In this document: positions 32,144 through 40,366 of the stretch, piece after piece
Layout: each line of letters opens with the position of its first letter
Numbering within the stretch: the stretch's first letter is position 1
Position numbers and translations under genes: made by a program
From: Kitasatospora phosalacinea
GTDB lineage: Bacteria > Actinomycetota > Actinomycetes > Streptomycetales > Streptomycetaceae
NCBI RefSeq assembly: GCF_000717185.1
Contig: NZ_JNYE01000017.1
Span: forward strand, 1-64,000
DNA: 64,000 nt
Direction of reading: 5' to 3'
Notes under the pieces: model-generated
What the model was told of the DNA's origin: nothing
What the model saw: the letters and a program-made list of their open reading frames with translations, nothing else
The model's database searches: none

Positions 32144-33310
32144 TCAGGCGCTCGCCGGTCCGGACGCGGCTACGGTTCCGGCTTCGGCGGCGGGTTCGGC
32201 TTCGGGTTCGGGTTCGACGGCAGGTTCGGGTTCGGCTTCGGCGAGCAGGTCGGTCAGGAACTCCAGCCGGGCGCTCGCCGGTCCGGTCCTGCGGGCCGCC
32301 GCCAGCGCGGTGCGGGCCTCCTCGGGGCGGCCCGCGCGGTGCAGGGCCAGGGCCAGGGTCGCGTACGCCATGCTGCGGCGCAGCGGAGGGCTGGCGACGG
32401 CGGAGGCCGAGCGGGCCTCGTCGATGGCCAGTCCGTTCCGGCCCAGGGCGAGTTCCTGCAGGGCGGTCAGGTCGCTGCCGGCGCGGAGTTCGCGCGGCAG
32501 GCGGCGGCCCGTGGCGTACGCGGGGCGGAAGGCCGCGCGGTCGGCGTCGGTGGCGGCGCCGGTCTCGTCCAGGTAGGCCAGCGCCCGGGCGTGCACCAGG
32601 GCCTCGGCAGGGAACCCGGATTCGACGGACTCCGCGGTCAGGTCGGCGAGTTCGCGGTAGCGGCCCTCGGCGAGCAGCACACTCAGCGTGGCCTCCCGGG
32701 TGCCGGGTCCCTCCGGGAGGGCGTCCAGCAGGCGGCGGGCCCCGGCGACGTCGCGCTGCAGCACCTCCGTCACCTCCTGCACCTCGGGGGCGACCGCGGA
32801 GGCCGCGGGCGTCGTGCGGTAGACGACCATCAGCACCGCCGGTCCCACCGATCCCGCCAGGCAGAGCACTGCGGCCGCCCGGCCGAACTCCCCGCCCACC
32901 AGAGCGAGCAGCCCGGCGCCCAGGGCGGAGAGCGTCAGGTACGCCAGCAGGCCGGGCAGCAGTCCGCCCCTGGACGGCACGGTGCCCAACGCGATCGGCC
33001 GCACCACCGGCAGCGGGACGCGGCGCAGCTGCCACCCGCTGTGCAGCCGCCGCGAGGTGAGCCAGGGGGCGCCCCTGCCGAACGACCAGCCGTCCGCCCG
33101 CAGCCCGAACCACCGTCCGGGCCCGGCCAGGTAGGCGGCCCACAGCAGGGCCGAGGCGTACGTCCCCGCCAGCACCCCCCACTCGGCCTCCCAGAGCGTG
33201 CCCGACGCGTTCCGTAGGTGCCAGCCGAGCAGCACCAGCAGCGCCGCCAGCAGGGCCGCCACCTGCGCCCGGGTGACCTGCTTCTCCCGCCGCCTCAATT
33301 CCTCGCTCAC
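32144..33310 (-). CDS. Membrane protein with helical C-terminal domain, paralogue A
   Basis: 388 residues from GTG 33310. Hydrophobic helices at about 15-35, 43-65, 130-155 and 160-180 are followed by a soluble helical domain of ~190 residues with tetratricopeptide-like phrases (EVTEVLQRDVAGARRLLDAL, RRSMAYATLALALHRAGRPE). The last 35 residues are Glu/Pro/Ala repeats. No ribosome binding site precedes the start; a GATCGTGCCAGA element (plus-strand notation) lies eight bases upstream, as in paralogue B. Its 3' half is nearly identical to B at the DNA level. Function unknown; TPR-like domains usually mediate protein contacts. Confidence 0.8.
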   Translation of the reverse strand: MSEELRRREKQVTRAQVAALLAALLVLLGWHLRNASGTLWEAEWGVLAGTYASALLWAAYLAGPGRWFGLRADGWSFGRGAPWLTSRRLHSGWQLRRVPLPVVRPIALGTVPSRGGLLPGLLAYLTLSALGAGLLALVGGEFGRAAAVLCLAGSVGPAVLMVVYRTTPAASAVAPEVQEVTEVLQRDVAGARRLLDALPEGPGTREATLSVLLAEGRYRELADLTAESVESGFPAEALVHARALAYLDETGAATDADRAAFRPAYATGRRLPRELRAGSDLTALQELALGRNGLAIDEARSASAVASPPLRRSMAYATLALALHRAGRPEEARTALAAARRTGPASARLEFLTDLLAEAEPEPAVEPEPEAEPAAEAGTVAASGPASA

Positions 33311-33378
33311 GACGGAGGATCGTGCCAGAACCGTGCCCGTCCCGACAGCCGTTTCCGGGATCGTGCCCGGCCCCGACC

Positions 33379-34476
33379 TCAGACTTCCGCCGGGGCGGCG
33401 AGCAGGTCGGTCAGGAACTCCAGCCGGGCGCTCGCCGGTCCGGTCCTGCGGGCCGCCGCCAGCGCGGTGCGGGCCTCCTCGGGATGGCCCGCGCGGTGCA
33501 GGGCCAGGGCGAGGGTCGCGTACGCCATGCTGCGGCGCAGCGGAGGGCTGGCGACGGCGGCGGCCTTGCGGGCCGCGACGGCGGCCAGGACGGCGCGGCC
33601 CAGGACGAGTTCCTGCAGGGCGTCCAGGTCGGTGCCGGTGCGGAGTTCGCGCGGCAGGCGGCGGGCCGCGGCGTACTGGGCGTGGAAGGCGGCGCGGTCG
33701 GCGTCGGTGGCGGCGCCGGTCTCGTCCAGGTAGGCCAGCGCCCGGGCGTGCACCAGGGCGGTGTGCTCGTCCTCGGGTGCGGTGAACTCCGCTGCCAGTT
33801 CGACGAGTTCGCGGTAGCGGCCCTCGGCGAGCAGCACGCTCAGCGTGGCCTGCCGGGTGTCGGGGCCGTCCGGGAGGGCGTCCAGCAGGCGGCGGGCCCC
33901 GGGCACGTCGTGCTGGAGCGTCGCCAGCACCTCCGACAGGCCCGCGGGGAGGCTCCCGGCGGTGGGGACCGAGCTGACCGCGGCGGTCAGCAGCACCGGC
34001 CGCACCGCCCCGAGCAGGCACAGCACCGCGGCGACCCGGCCGAAGCCGCCGCCCGCCAGGGCCAGCAGCCCCGCGAGCAGCACGGCGGCGCCGAGGAACG
34101 GCAGCAGGACGGACAGCAGCCGTCCCGGCCGCAGCGGCGCCCCGCTCCGGGTGCCGAGGCCGGCGGGGGCCAGCACCGGCAGCGGGATCCGCCGCCGGTA
34201 GCGCGGCCCGCCCCGCCCCAGCGTGGTGCGCACCACCGCCCCGACGCCGAACGACCAGCCGCCCGCCCGCAGCCCGAACCACCGCCCCGGCCCGGCCAGG
34301 TAGCCCGCCCACAGCCACCGCAGGGCGTACGTCCCGGTGATCGCCCCGGCGGCGGGCGGCAGCACCGTCGCGCCATCGCTCATGTACGGCAGGCACACGG
34401 CCACGCAGCCGACCGCCAGGAGCACCCGGTACACCTTGTCCACCAGCGTCCAGCGCCGGAGCAGTTCGTTCCTCAC
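33379..34476 (-). CDS. Membrane protein with helical C-terminal domain, paralogue B
   Basis: 365 residues from GTG 34476. Same layout as paralogue A: membrane helices (YRVLLAVGCVAVCLPYM; LLSVLLPFLGAAVLLAGLLA; RVAAVLCLLGAVRPVLLTAA), the GPGRWFGLRAGGWSF phrase shared with A, then the helical domain ending MAYATLALALHRAGHPEEAR. It lacks A's Glu/Pro tail and stops at PAEV. No ribosome binding site; the same GATCGTGCCAGA element lies eight bases before the start. The two genes arose by tandem duplication including the promoter. Confidence 0.8.
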   Translation of the reverse strand: MRNELLRRWTLVDKVYRVLLAVGCVAVCLPYMSDGATVLPPAAGAITGTYALRWLWAGYLAGPGRWFGLRAGGWSFGVGAVVRTTLGRGGPRYRRRIPLPVLAPAGLGTRSGAPLRPGRLLSVLLPFLGAAVLLAGLLALAGGGFGRVAAVLCLLGAVRPVLLTAAVSSVPTAGSLPAGLSEVLATLQHDVPGARRLLDALPDGPDTRQATLSVLLAEGRYRELVELAAEFTAPEDEHTALVHARALAYLDETGAATDADRAAFHAQYAAARRLPRELRTGTDLDALQELVLGRAVLAAVAARKAAAVASPPLRRSMAYATLALALHRAGHPEEARTALAAARRTGPASARLEFLTDLLAAPAEV

Positions 34477-34638
34477 GGCGGGTGATCGTGCCAGAGCCCC
34501 GGCGGCGGGCCCGCACCGGGTGGGCGGTGCTCGTGCCCGGAACCGGCCGCGGACCCGAACCGTCCTGCAAGGGTGGCGGGTTGGGCACGAAGCACCCGCA
34601 GCCCGTGCACGACACCGCGAACAGCCAGGGGGCCGACG

Positions 34639-35358
34639 ATGCGATTCCTGCGAGTGCCCGACCGCCACCGGCGCCGGACGGGCGTGCTGCTCGCCGTCGC
34701 CTCCCCGCTCGCCCTGGCCGGCCTGGACCTGCTGAGCACCCGCGCCGACACCTGGGACGCCTGCACCACGGCGGGCCTCGCCGTGCTGGCCGTCTCCCTG
34801 CTCGGGCTGGCCGCCCTGCGGGTGGGCTGGGCGCGGACCACGGCGGCCGGGCTGGGCGGGTTCGCGCTGCTGCTGCTGCCGGGCTGGCTGCTCACCGACC
34901 AGCTGCGGTACCACCGGGGCGTGGTCGTCGAGGTCACGGTGACGGGGGCGCACCGCACCGACGGCCTGCTGTCCGGCCCGGCCTGGGTCTGCGGCCTCCG
35001 GCGCACCGACGGACGGCCGCTGGCGCACCCGGTCGCCCGCAACTGCGGCCCGTCCGACATCGGTGACACGGTGGGCCTGCTGGTGGACCGGGGCGGCTGG
35101 CTGCCCCCCACCTCCACCGAACGCAGCAACTGGGACGGCCCCGCCCCCTCCCCCACCCCCGACCTCGTCCTGATCGCCCTCGCCCTCACCACCTGGGCCT
35201 GGACCGCCCTGGACACCACCGCCCCCCGCCCCGCCCGCCTGCCGCTGCCCGCCGCTACGCCTCCTACTCCGCCCGCTCCTCCCGCTCCTCGCGCCGCGGC
35301 AGCGCGGGGTCGCGCAGCTCGTCCGGCGACGCGGCGAGGGCCGGGTCCGCGGCCGTGA
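34639..35358 (+). CDS. Membrane protein of unknown function
   Basis: 239 residues from ATG 34639 (AGGGGG nearby). Helices at about 15-33 (GVLLAVASPLALAGLDLL), 45-62 and 67-88 (TTAAGLGGFALLLLPGWLL), then a small mixed domain with three conserved-looking cysteines (DACTTA, WVCGLRR, RNCGPS) and a further hydrophobic stretch near 175-195 (DLVLIALALTTWAWTALD). The last 50 residues are Pro/Ala/Arg-rich and overlap the opposite-strand gene by 95 bases, so the true end may differ. Divergent from paralogue B. Confidence 0.65.
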   Translation: MRFLRVPDRHRRRTGVLLAVASPLALAGLDLLSTRADTWDACTTAGLAVLAVSLLGLAALRVGWARTTAAGLGGFALLLLPGWLLTDQLRYHRGVVVEVTVTGAHRTDGLLSGPAWVCGLRRTDGRPLAHPVARNCGPSDIGDTVGLLVDRGGWLPPTSTERSNWDGPAPSPTPDLVLIALALTTWAWTALDTTAPRPARLPLPAATPPTPPAPPAPRAAAARGRAARPATRRGPGPRP

Positions 35359-35755
35359 CCCCGGGGTAGCGGCGGTGCAGCCCGCCCAACCAGTAATCGG
35401 CCCGCTCGACGCCCGCCCGCTCGACCTCGGTGCCCGTCGGCAGGAGCGCGTGCACGGCCTCGCGCACCCGCCGCACCCCGAACGCGTTCATCGCCGCGTC
35501 GAGGTAGTAGCGGTTGTAGCTCGGGTCCCGCTCGTAGACCGCCGCCCGCGCCAGGGCGTCGAGCGCCTCCGCGGGCAGCACCATGCCCTCCCGGCACCCC
35601 TCGAACACCTTGACCAGCACCCGGTGGTCCTTCAGCAGGTCGTACCGCGGCCCCAGCCCGACCCGCAGCCCGAGCGCCCGCACCACGTCCGCCAGCGCCA
35701 GCGCGTACAGCCGCCGCCGCTCCTGCTCCTGCCCCGCCCGGCCCTCTCCGTCCAC
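35264..35755 (-). CDS. Hypothetical soluble protein
   Basis: 163 residues from GTG 35755 with GGGGAGGGAG just upstream. It is entirely helical-looking with no membrane segment. Conserved-looking segments are ADVVRALGLRVGLGPRYDLL, KVFEGCREGMVLPAEALDAL and DPSYNRYYLDAAMNAFGVRR, ending in an acid/Arg tail (LPRREEREERAE). I do not recognise a family. It converges with, and overlaps by 95 bases, the membrane-protein gene. Its start is 66 bases from the divergent thioredoxin/NHL gene fragment. Confidence 0.65.
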   Translation of the reverse strand: MDGEGRAGQEQERRRLYALALADVVRALGLRVGLGPRYDLLKDHRVLVKVFEGCREGMVLPAEALDALARAAVYERDPSYNRYYLDAAMNAFGVRRVREAVHALLPTGTEVERAGVERADYWLGGLHRRYPGVTAADPALAASPDELRDPALPRREEREERAE

Positions 35756-35821
35756 CCCCGGCTCCCTCCCCGCGATCTCCCGCGCGGAATCCTGCACGGC
35801 GCGATGAGGTTGACTGTGGTC

Positions 35822-35959
35822 ATGACTTCTCGTGCACGCGTCCGCGCCCCCGAACTGGTGGGCAAGGGCGGATGGCTGAACACCGGGGGCAAGGACCTGT
35901 CCCTGGTGGACTTCCGCGGCAAGATCGTGATCGCGGACTTCTGGACCTTCTGCTGCTGA
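35822..35959 (+). pseudogene. Truncated 5' copy of the thioredoxin/NHL gene
   Basis: 45 codons, ATG 35822 to TGA 35957-35959. The peptide opens SRARVRAPELVGKGGWLNTG and ends DFWTFCC. It matches the first 45 residues of the intact gene at 37201 with about ten differences (roughly 78% identity), and about 80% at the DNA level. It stops exactly at the first cysteine of the CINC active site. Homology ends at the stop; the next 100 bases show no related frame. About 20 bases upstream of the ATG are also partly shared. It is the left end of the segment that carries the Fic gene. Confidence 0.8.
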
Positions 35960-36061
35960 GGCCCTGGCCCGGTACCGCACCACCTGTGCCGACCGGAGTG
36001 CGCGGTCAGGAGGATCACCCCTCGGGGTGACACCGGGGCGACCGGGCGGAGTCCCCACTCG

Positions 36062-36104
36062 GAGTTGATAAGTTCAATTAGCCATCGTCGGCGTGTATCA
36101 ACTC
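36062..36104. promoter_or_regulatory. Inverted repeat before the Fic gene
   Basis: GAGTTGATA (36062-36070) and TATCAACTC (36096-36104) are perfect nine-base inverted arms 25 bases apart, in a locally AT-rich stretch. The right arm ends three bases before the Shine-Dalgarno sequence (36107-36113). It could be an operator or an mRNA hairpin that controls Fic translation. Confidence 0.65.
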
Positions 36105-36119
36105 TTGGGGAGGAAGTTC

Positions 36120-37154
36120 GTGGCAGGCAGGGGCAGGCCCAGTCGCAGCACGGTGTACCAGCGGCTGAGCGGGGCCCTGGCCGAGCTGAACGAGCGTTTC
36201 GGCGGGCTGCCCAGCCCTCGGGAGGCCCAGGAGATCTGGGACGACATCTGGCACCAGGAAGCGCACCACTCGACTGCGCTCGAAGGCAACACCCTCGTCC
36301 TTCGCGAGGTCGAGGCGCTACTCGACCAGGGTCGAGCCGTCGGCGCCAAGCCGCTGAAGGAGTACAACGAGGTCCAGGGCTACGCGGATGCCGCCCGTTG
36401 GGTCTACGGGCAGGCCCTCGATCCGGACGCGTGGCATGACGGGCGGCTGATCACGCTCGGCGAGGTCCGCCACATCCATTACGTCACCATGTCGCCGGTC
36501 TGGAACGTCGCACCTCATCCGGACGCCGCCGACAGGGAGGGCCCCGGTAGTTTCCGGGAGCACGACATCCACCCCTTCGCGGAGGGCATGACGCCCCCGA
36601 AGTGGCCGCTCGTTCCCGCTCACGTCGAGCAGTGGGTCGGCGAGGTCTGCGCCTTCGGCAAGCAGATCGAGAGCGGTGAGGAACTGGGCCGACCGCTCCC
36701 GGAGGTACTGGCCGGGATCCACAACCGGTTCGAACGCATTCATCCGTTCCTCGACGGCAACGGGCGAACAGGGCGTCTGGTGATGAACCTCGTCCTCGTC
36801 CGCCTGGGCTATCCGCCGATCATCATCCTCAAGAGGCAGCGGGAGGCTTACCTGGCCGCCTTGCGTCGCGCGGACGCGGGTGACCACGGAGCCCTCGGCG
36901 AGCTGATCGCCCGGGCCATGGAGGACAACCTCAACCGCTTCATCGTGCCGAACGTGGCCGGCCCCGCACGACTGGTTCCGCTTGCCGCGCTCGTGGACGC
37001 AGAGCTCTCCCTGGCCGCACTGCGGCAGGCGGCCCAACGGGGTCGGCTCAACGCCGTGCAGGGGCCGGACGGGGTGTGGCGCTCGTCCCGGAAGTCCGTG
37101 GCCGCCTACAAGGCCGGCAAGCACCAGCGCAGGCCCAAGTCCGACCGCGTCTGA
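36120..37154 (+). CDS. Fic-domain AMPylase (class II, self-inhibited)
   Basis: 344 residues from GTG 36120, six bases after GGGGAGGA. The catalytic loop HPFLDGNGRTGR starts at His208. Upstream, S51-T-A-L-E55-G-N matches the (S/T)xxxE(G/N) inhibitory helix, and Glu55 would clash with ATP gamma-phosphate, so activity should be held back until the helix moves. The C-terminal ~70 residues (LAALRQAAQRGRLNAVQGPD, then WRSSRKSVAAYKAG) look like a small winged helix, as in DNA-binding Fic proteins. Fic enzymes usually transfer AMP to Thr or Tyr of a target protein. It lies between a fragment and the intact copy of the thioredoxin/NHL gene, suggesting recent insertion. Confidence 0.92.
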   Translation: MAGRGRPSRSTVYQRLSGALAELNERFGGLPSPREAQEIWDDIWHQEAHHSTALEGNTLVLREVEALLDQGRAVGAKPLKEYNEVQGYADAARWVYGQALDPDAWHDGRLITLGEVRHIHYVTMSPVWNVAPHPDAADREGPGSFREHDIHPFAEGMTPPKWPLVPAHVEQWVGEVCAFGKQIESGEELGRPLPEVLAGIHNRFERIHPFLDGNGRTGRLVMNLVLVRLGYPPIIILKRQREAYLAALRRADAGDHGALGELIARAMEDNLNRFIVPNVAGPARLVPLAALVDAELSLAALRQAAQRGRLNAVQGPDGVWRSSRKSVAAYKAGKHQRRPKSDRV

Positions 37155-37200
37155 GCGCAGGAGCGGACTGCTCCCCGGTTCGATGGGGTTGGATGCAGGT

Positions 37201-39021
37201 ATGGCTTCTCGTGCACGTGTCCGCGCCCCCGAACTGGTCGGCGCCGGCGGATGGCTCAACACAGGCGGCAAGGAACTCAAGCTGGCCGACCTGCGAGGTA
37301 AGTGTGTCGTACTGGACTTCTGGACCTTCTGCTGCATCAACTGCCTCCACGTCCTGGACGAGCTCCGGGAGTTGGAGGAGAAGCACCGGGACACCGTGGT
37401 GATCGTCGGCGTGCACTCGCCGAAGTTCGTCCACGAGGCCGACCACCGGGCGGTGGTCGACGCGGTGGCCCGGTACGAGGTGCACCACCCCGTGCTGGAC
37501 GATCCCGAGCTGGTGACGTGGAAGCAGTACGCGGTGCGGGCCTGGCCGACGCTGGTGGTGATCGACCCGGAGGGGTACGTGGTCGCGCAGCACGCCGGGG
37601 AGGGGCACGCGCACGCGATCGCGAAGCTGGTGGAGGAGCTGGAGGCCGAGCACGCGGCGAAGGGGACGCTGCGGCGCGGCGACGGGCCGTACGTGGCGCC
37701 CGAGCCGCAGGCGGGTGACCTGCGCTTCCCGGGGAAGGCGGTGCGGCTGCCGGACGGGCACTACCTGGTCGCGGACTCGGGGCACCACGCGCTGGTGGAG
37801 CTGGACGCGGACGGCGAGCGGGTGGTGCGGCGGATCGGCGACGGGGTGCGCGGGCTGGTGGACGGCGCCGAGCCGCGGTTCAGCGAGCCGCAGGGCCTGG
37901 CGCTGGTGCCGGAGGGGCTCGGCCTGGACTACGACGTGGTGGTGGCCGACACCGTCAACCACGCGCTGCGCGGCGTCCGGCTCGCGGACGGCTCGGTGAC
38001 CACGCTGGCGGGCACCGGCAGGCAGTGGTGGCAGGGTTCGCCGACCTCGGGCCCGGCCCGCGAGGTCGACCTCTCCTCGCCGTGGGACGTCGCGTTCTTC
38101 GACGGCCGGGTGTGGGTCGCGATGGCGGGCGTGCACCAGCTGTGGTCCTTCGACCCGGTGGCGGGGACGGTGGAGGTCGCGGCGGGCACCACCAACGAGG
38201 GCCTGGTGGACGGCCCGGCCGGCGAGGCCTGGTTCGCCCAGCCCTCCGGCCTGGCGGTGTCCGCGGACGGCGAGCGGCTGTGGGTGGCCGACTCGGAGAC
38301 CTCCGCGCTGCGCTGGGTTTCACGTGGAACCCACGAGGTGCGCACCGCCGTCGGCACCGGCCTGTTCGACTTCGGCCACCGCGACGGCGCCGCCGGGCAG
38401 GCGCTGTTGCAGCACCCGCTGGGCGTGACCGTGCTGCCGGACGGCTCGGTGGCGGTCAGCGACACCTACAACCACGCGCTGCGCCGCTACGACCCGGCGT
38501 CCGGCGAGGTCAGCACGCTGGCCACCGACCTGCGCGAGCCGTCGGGCGCGGTGGTGGTGGACGGCGACATCGTGGTGGTGGAGTCCGCCCGGCACCGGCT
38601 GACCAGGCTGCGGCTGCCCGAGGAGGCCGTCCGGGTGGAGGCGGTCGCGCACCGCACCCGGCGGGCCGCGACCGAGGTCGCCCCGGGCGCGCTGCGGCTG
38701 GACGTGGTGTTCTCCGCGCCGACCGGCCAGAAGCTGGACGAGCGCTACGGCCCGTCGACCCGGCTGCTGGTCAGCTCGACCCCGCCCGAGCTGCTGGTCT
38801 CCGGCGCGGGCGCGGACAGCGCGCTCAGCCGCGAGCTGGTGCTCTCCGACGAGGTCGCGGAGGGCGTGCTGCACGTCTCGGCGATGGCGGCGTCCTGCGA
38901 CGACGACCCGGAGATCGAGTACCCGGCCTGCCACGTGCACCAGCAGGACTGGGGCGTGCCGGTGAAGCTGGTGGCGGGCGGCGCGAGCCGGCTGCCGCTG
39001 GTGCTGGCCGGGATGGACTGA
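37201..39021 (+). CDS. Thioredoxin-domain NHL-repeat protein
   Basis: 606 residues from ATG 37201. Residues 1-165 are a TlpA/AhpC-like thioredoxin fold with the redox motif C45-I-N-C48 in DFWTFCCINCLHVLDEL, then HSPKFVHEAD and WPTLVVIDPEG. Residues 180-500 form NHL-type propeller blades (LPDGHYLVADSGHHALVELD; EPQGLALVPEGLGLDYDVVV; QPSGLAVSADGERLWVADSE). The C-terminus is a further beta domain. No signal peptide, so it is probably cytoplasmic. A parS-like site lies inside the coding region at 38316. Its 5' end is duplicated at 35822. Confidence 0.92.
   Translation: MASRARVRAPELVGAGGWLNTGGKELKLADLRGKCVVLDFWTFCCINCLHVLDELRELEEKHRDTVVIVGVHSPKFVHEADHRAVVDAVARYEVHHPVLDDPELVTWKQYAVRAWPTLVVIDPEGYVVAQHAGEGHAHAIAKLVEELEAEHAAKGTLRRGDGPYVAPEPQAGDLRFPGKAVRLPDGHYLVADSGHHALVELDADGERVVRRIGDGVRGLVDGAEPRFSEPQGLALVPEGLGLDYDVVVADTVNHALRGVRLADGSVTTLAGTGRQWWQGSPTSGPAREVDLSSPWDVAFFDGRVWVAMAGVHQLWSFDPVAGTVEVAAGTTNEGLVDGPAGEAWFAQPSGLAVSADGERLWVADSETSALRWVSRGTHEVRTAVGTGLFDFGHRDGAAGQALLQHPLGVTVLPDGSVAVSDTYNHALRRYDPASGEVSTLATDLREPSGAVVVDGDIVVVESARHRLTRLRLPEEAVRVEAVAHRTRRAATEVAPGALRLDVVFSAPTGQKLDERYGPSTRLLVSSTPPELLVSGAGADSALSRELVLSDEVAEGVLHVSAMAASCDDDPEIEYPACHVHQQDWGVPVKLVAGGASRLPLVLAGMD
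38316..38331. promoter_or_regulatory. parS-like site (ParB centromere sequence) inside a coding region
   Basis: GGTTTCACGTGGAACC contains GTTTCACGTGGAAC, one base from the perfect palindromic parS core GTTTCACGTGAAAC and, as I recall, a form accepted by Streptomyces ParB. It encodes Val-Ser-Arg-Gly-Thr in the NHL region. parS sites in Streptomyces cluster around the origin, often within genes. Confidence 0.75.
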
Positions 39022-39064
39022 CCGTGCGCGGGGTGCGGGCCGCGGGCCCGCACCCCACCGGGCC

Positions 39065-40366
39065 TCAGCCCTCCAGGAAGGCCTTGATCGCGCTCGCCAG
39101 GTAGTGCGGGTCCTCCGCGCCGCACAGCTCGCGGGCGGAGTGCATGGACAGCGCGGCGATGCCGCAGTCCACGGTGGTGATGCCGAGCCGGGCCGCGGTG
39201 ATCGGGCCGATCGTGGTGCCGCAGGGCATCGCGTTGTTGGAGACGAAGGACTGCCACGGCACGCCGGCCTTCTCGCAGGCGGCGGCGAACACCGCCCGGC
39301 CGACCCCGTCGGTGGCGTACCGGTTGTTGACGTTGACCTTGAGGATCGGGCCGCCGTTGGGCATCGGGTGGTGGCCGGGCTCGTGCCGCTCGCTGTAGTT
39401 CGGGTGCACGGCGTGGCCCATGTCGGAGGACAGGCAGACGGTGCCGGCCAGCGCGCGGGCGCGGTCCTCGAAGCTGCCGCCGCGGGCGTGGCAGGAGCGC
39501 TCCAGCACGTTGCCCAGCAGCGGGCTCTGCGCGCCGGTGTCGGACTCGCTGCCGGTCTCCTCGTGGTCGAACGCGGCCAGCACCGGGACGTACGGCAGCT
39601 CGCCGCCCGCCTCGGCGACGGCGGCCAGCGCGGCGGTGGCGGCGTGCACGGACAGCTGGTTGTCCAGCCGCGGCCCGGCCAGCAGCTCGCGGTCGCGGCC
39701 GAGGTAGGCGGGCGGCTGGATGTCGTGCGCCATCAAGTCCCACCCGGCGACGTCGGCGACGGCCAGCCCGGCCTTCCCGGCGACGTACTCCAGCAGGGCG
39801 CCCTCGCTGGTGCCGCCGATTCCCCAGATCGGCGTCAGGTGGCGCTGGCGGTCGAGCTTGAGGCCGTCGTTGACCCCGCGGTCGAGGTGGATGGCCAGCT
39901 GCGGGACGCGCAGCAGCGGCTCGTCCAGGTGCACCAGCCGGGTGGAGCCGTCGCGCAGCGCGAGCCGGCCGGACAGCCCGAGGTCCCGGTCGAGCCAGGT
40001 GTTGAGCGGGACGCCGCCGTAGATCTCCACGGCGACCTGCCGCCAGCCGGCCGAGCTGGTGTCGGGCACCGGCTTGACCCGCAGGTTCGGCGAGTCGGTG
40101 TGCGTGCCGACCACGCGGTACGGGGTCGCCGCGGTCGCGTTCTCCGGCACGTACCAGGCGATCATGGCGCCGCCGCGCACCAGGTAGCGGCCCCCGCTGC
40201 CGCCGTCCCAGGCGTCCGTCTCGCTGACCCGGCGGAAGCCGACCCGCTCCAGCCGCTCGGCCGCGCTCGCCACCGCGTGGTACGGGGAGGGGGAGGCGGC
40301 GAGGAAGGCGATCAGGTCGTCCGTGTGCTTCCGGTCGAAGTGGGCCGTTCGGGCGGCGGTCGACAT
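39065..40366 (-). CDS. M18-family aminopeptidase
   Basis: 433 residues from ATG 40366 with AGGAG upstream. The M18 (aspartyl aminopeptidase-type) zinc enzyme is recognised by SPSPYHAVASAAERL, VVGTHTDSPNLRVKP (first zinc His), AGPRLDNQLSVHAATAAL (bridging Asp), AAFDHEETGSESDTGAQSPL (catalytic Glu pair) and VNNRYATDGVGRAVF. The usual length is 430-ish. It removes acidic N-terminal residues from peptides in the cytoplasm; ApeB is the relative I recall. It converges with the thioredoxin/NHL gene. Confidence 0.94.
   Translation of the reverse strand: MSTAARTAHFDRKHTDDLIAFLAASPSPYHAVASAAERLERVGFRRVSETDAWDGGSGGRYLVRGGAMIAWYVPENATAATPYRVVGTHTDSPNLRVKPVPDTSSAGWRQVAVEIYGGVPLNTWLDRDLGLSGRLALRDGSTRLVHLDEPLLRVPQLAIHLDRGVNDGLKLDRQRHLTPIWGIGGTSEGALLEYVAGKAGLAVADVAGWDLMAHDIQPPAYLGRDRELLAGPRLDNQLSVHAATAALAAVAEAGGELPYVPVLAAFDHEETGSESDTGAQSPLLGNVLERSCHARGGSFEDRARALAGTVCLSSDMGHAVHPNYSERHEPGHHPMPNGGPILKVNVNNRYATDGVGRAVFAAACEKAGVPWQSFVSNNAMPCGTTIGPITAARLGITTVDCGIAALSMHSARELCGAEDPHYLASAIKAFLEG

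Noticed and set aside
35957..35959. TGA after Phe-Cys-Cys as a possible selenocysteine codon in the thioredoxin fragment
   Set aside because: The intact paralogue has Ile there, the sequence after the TGA has no homology to the gene, and no SECIS-like hairpin was seen. A plain truncation explains it.
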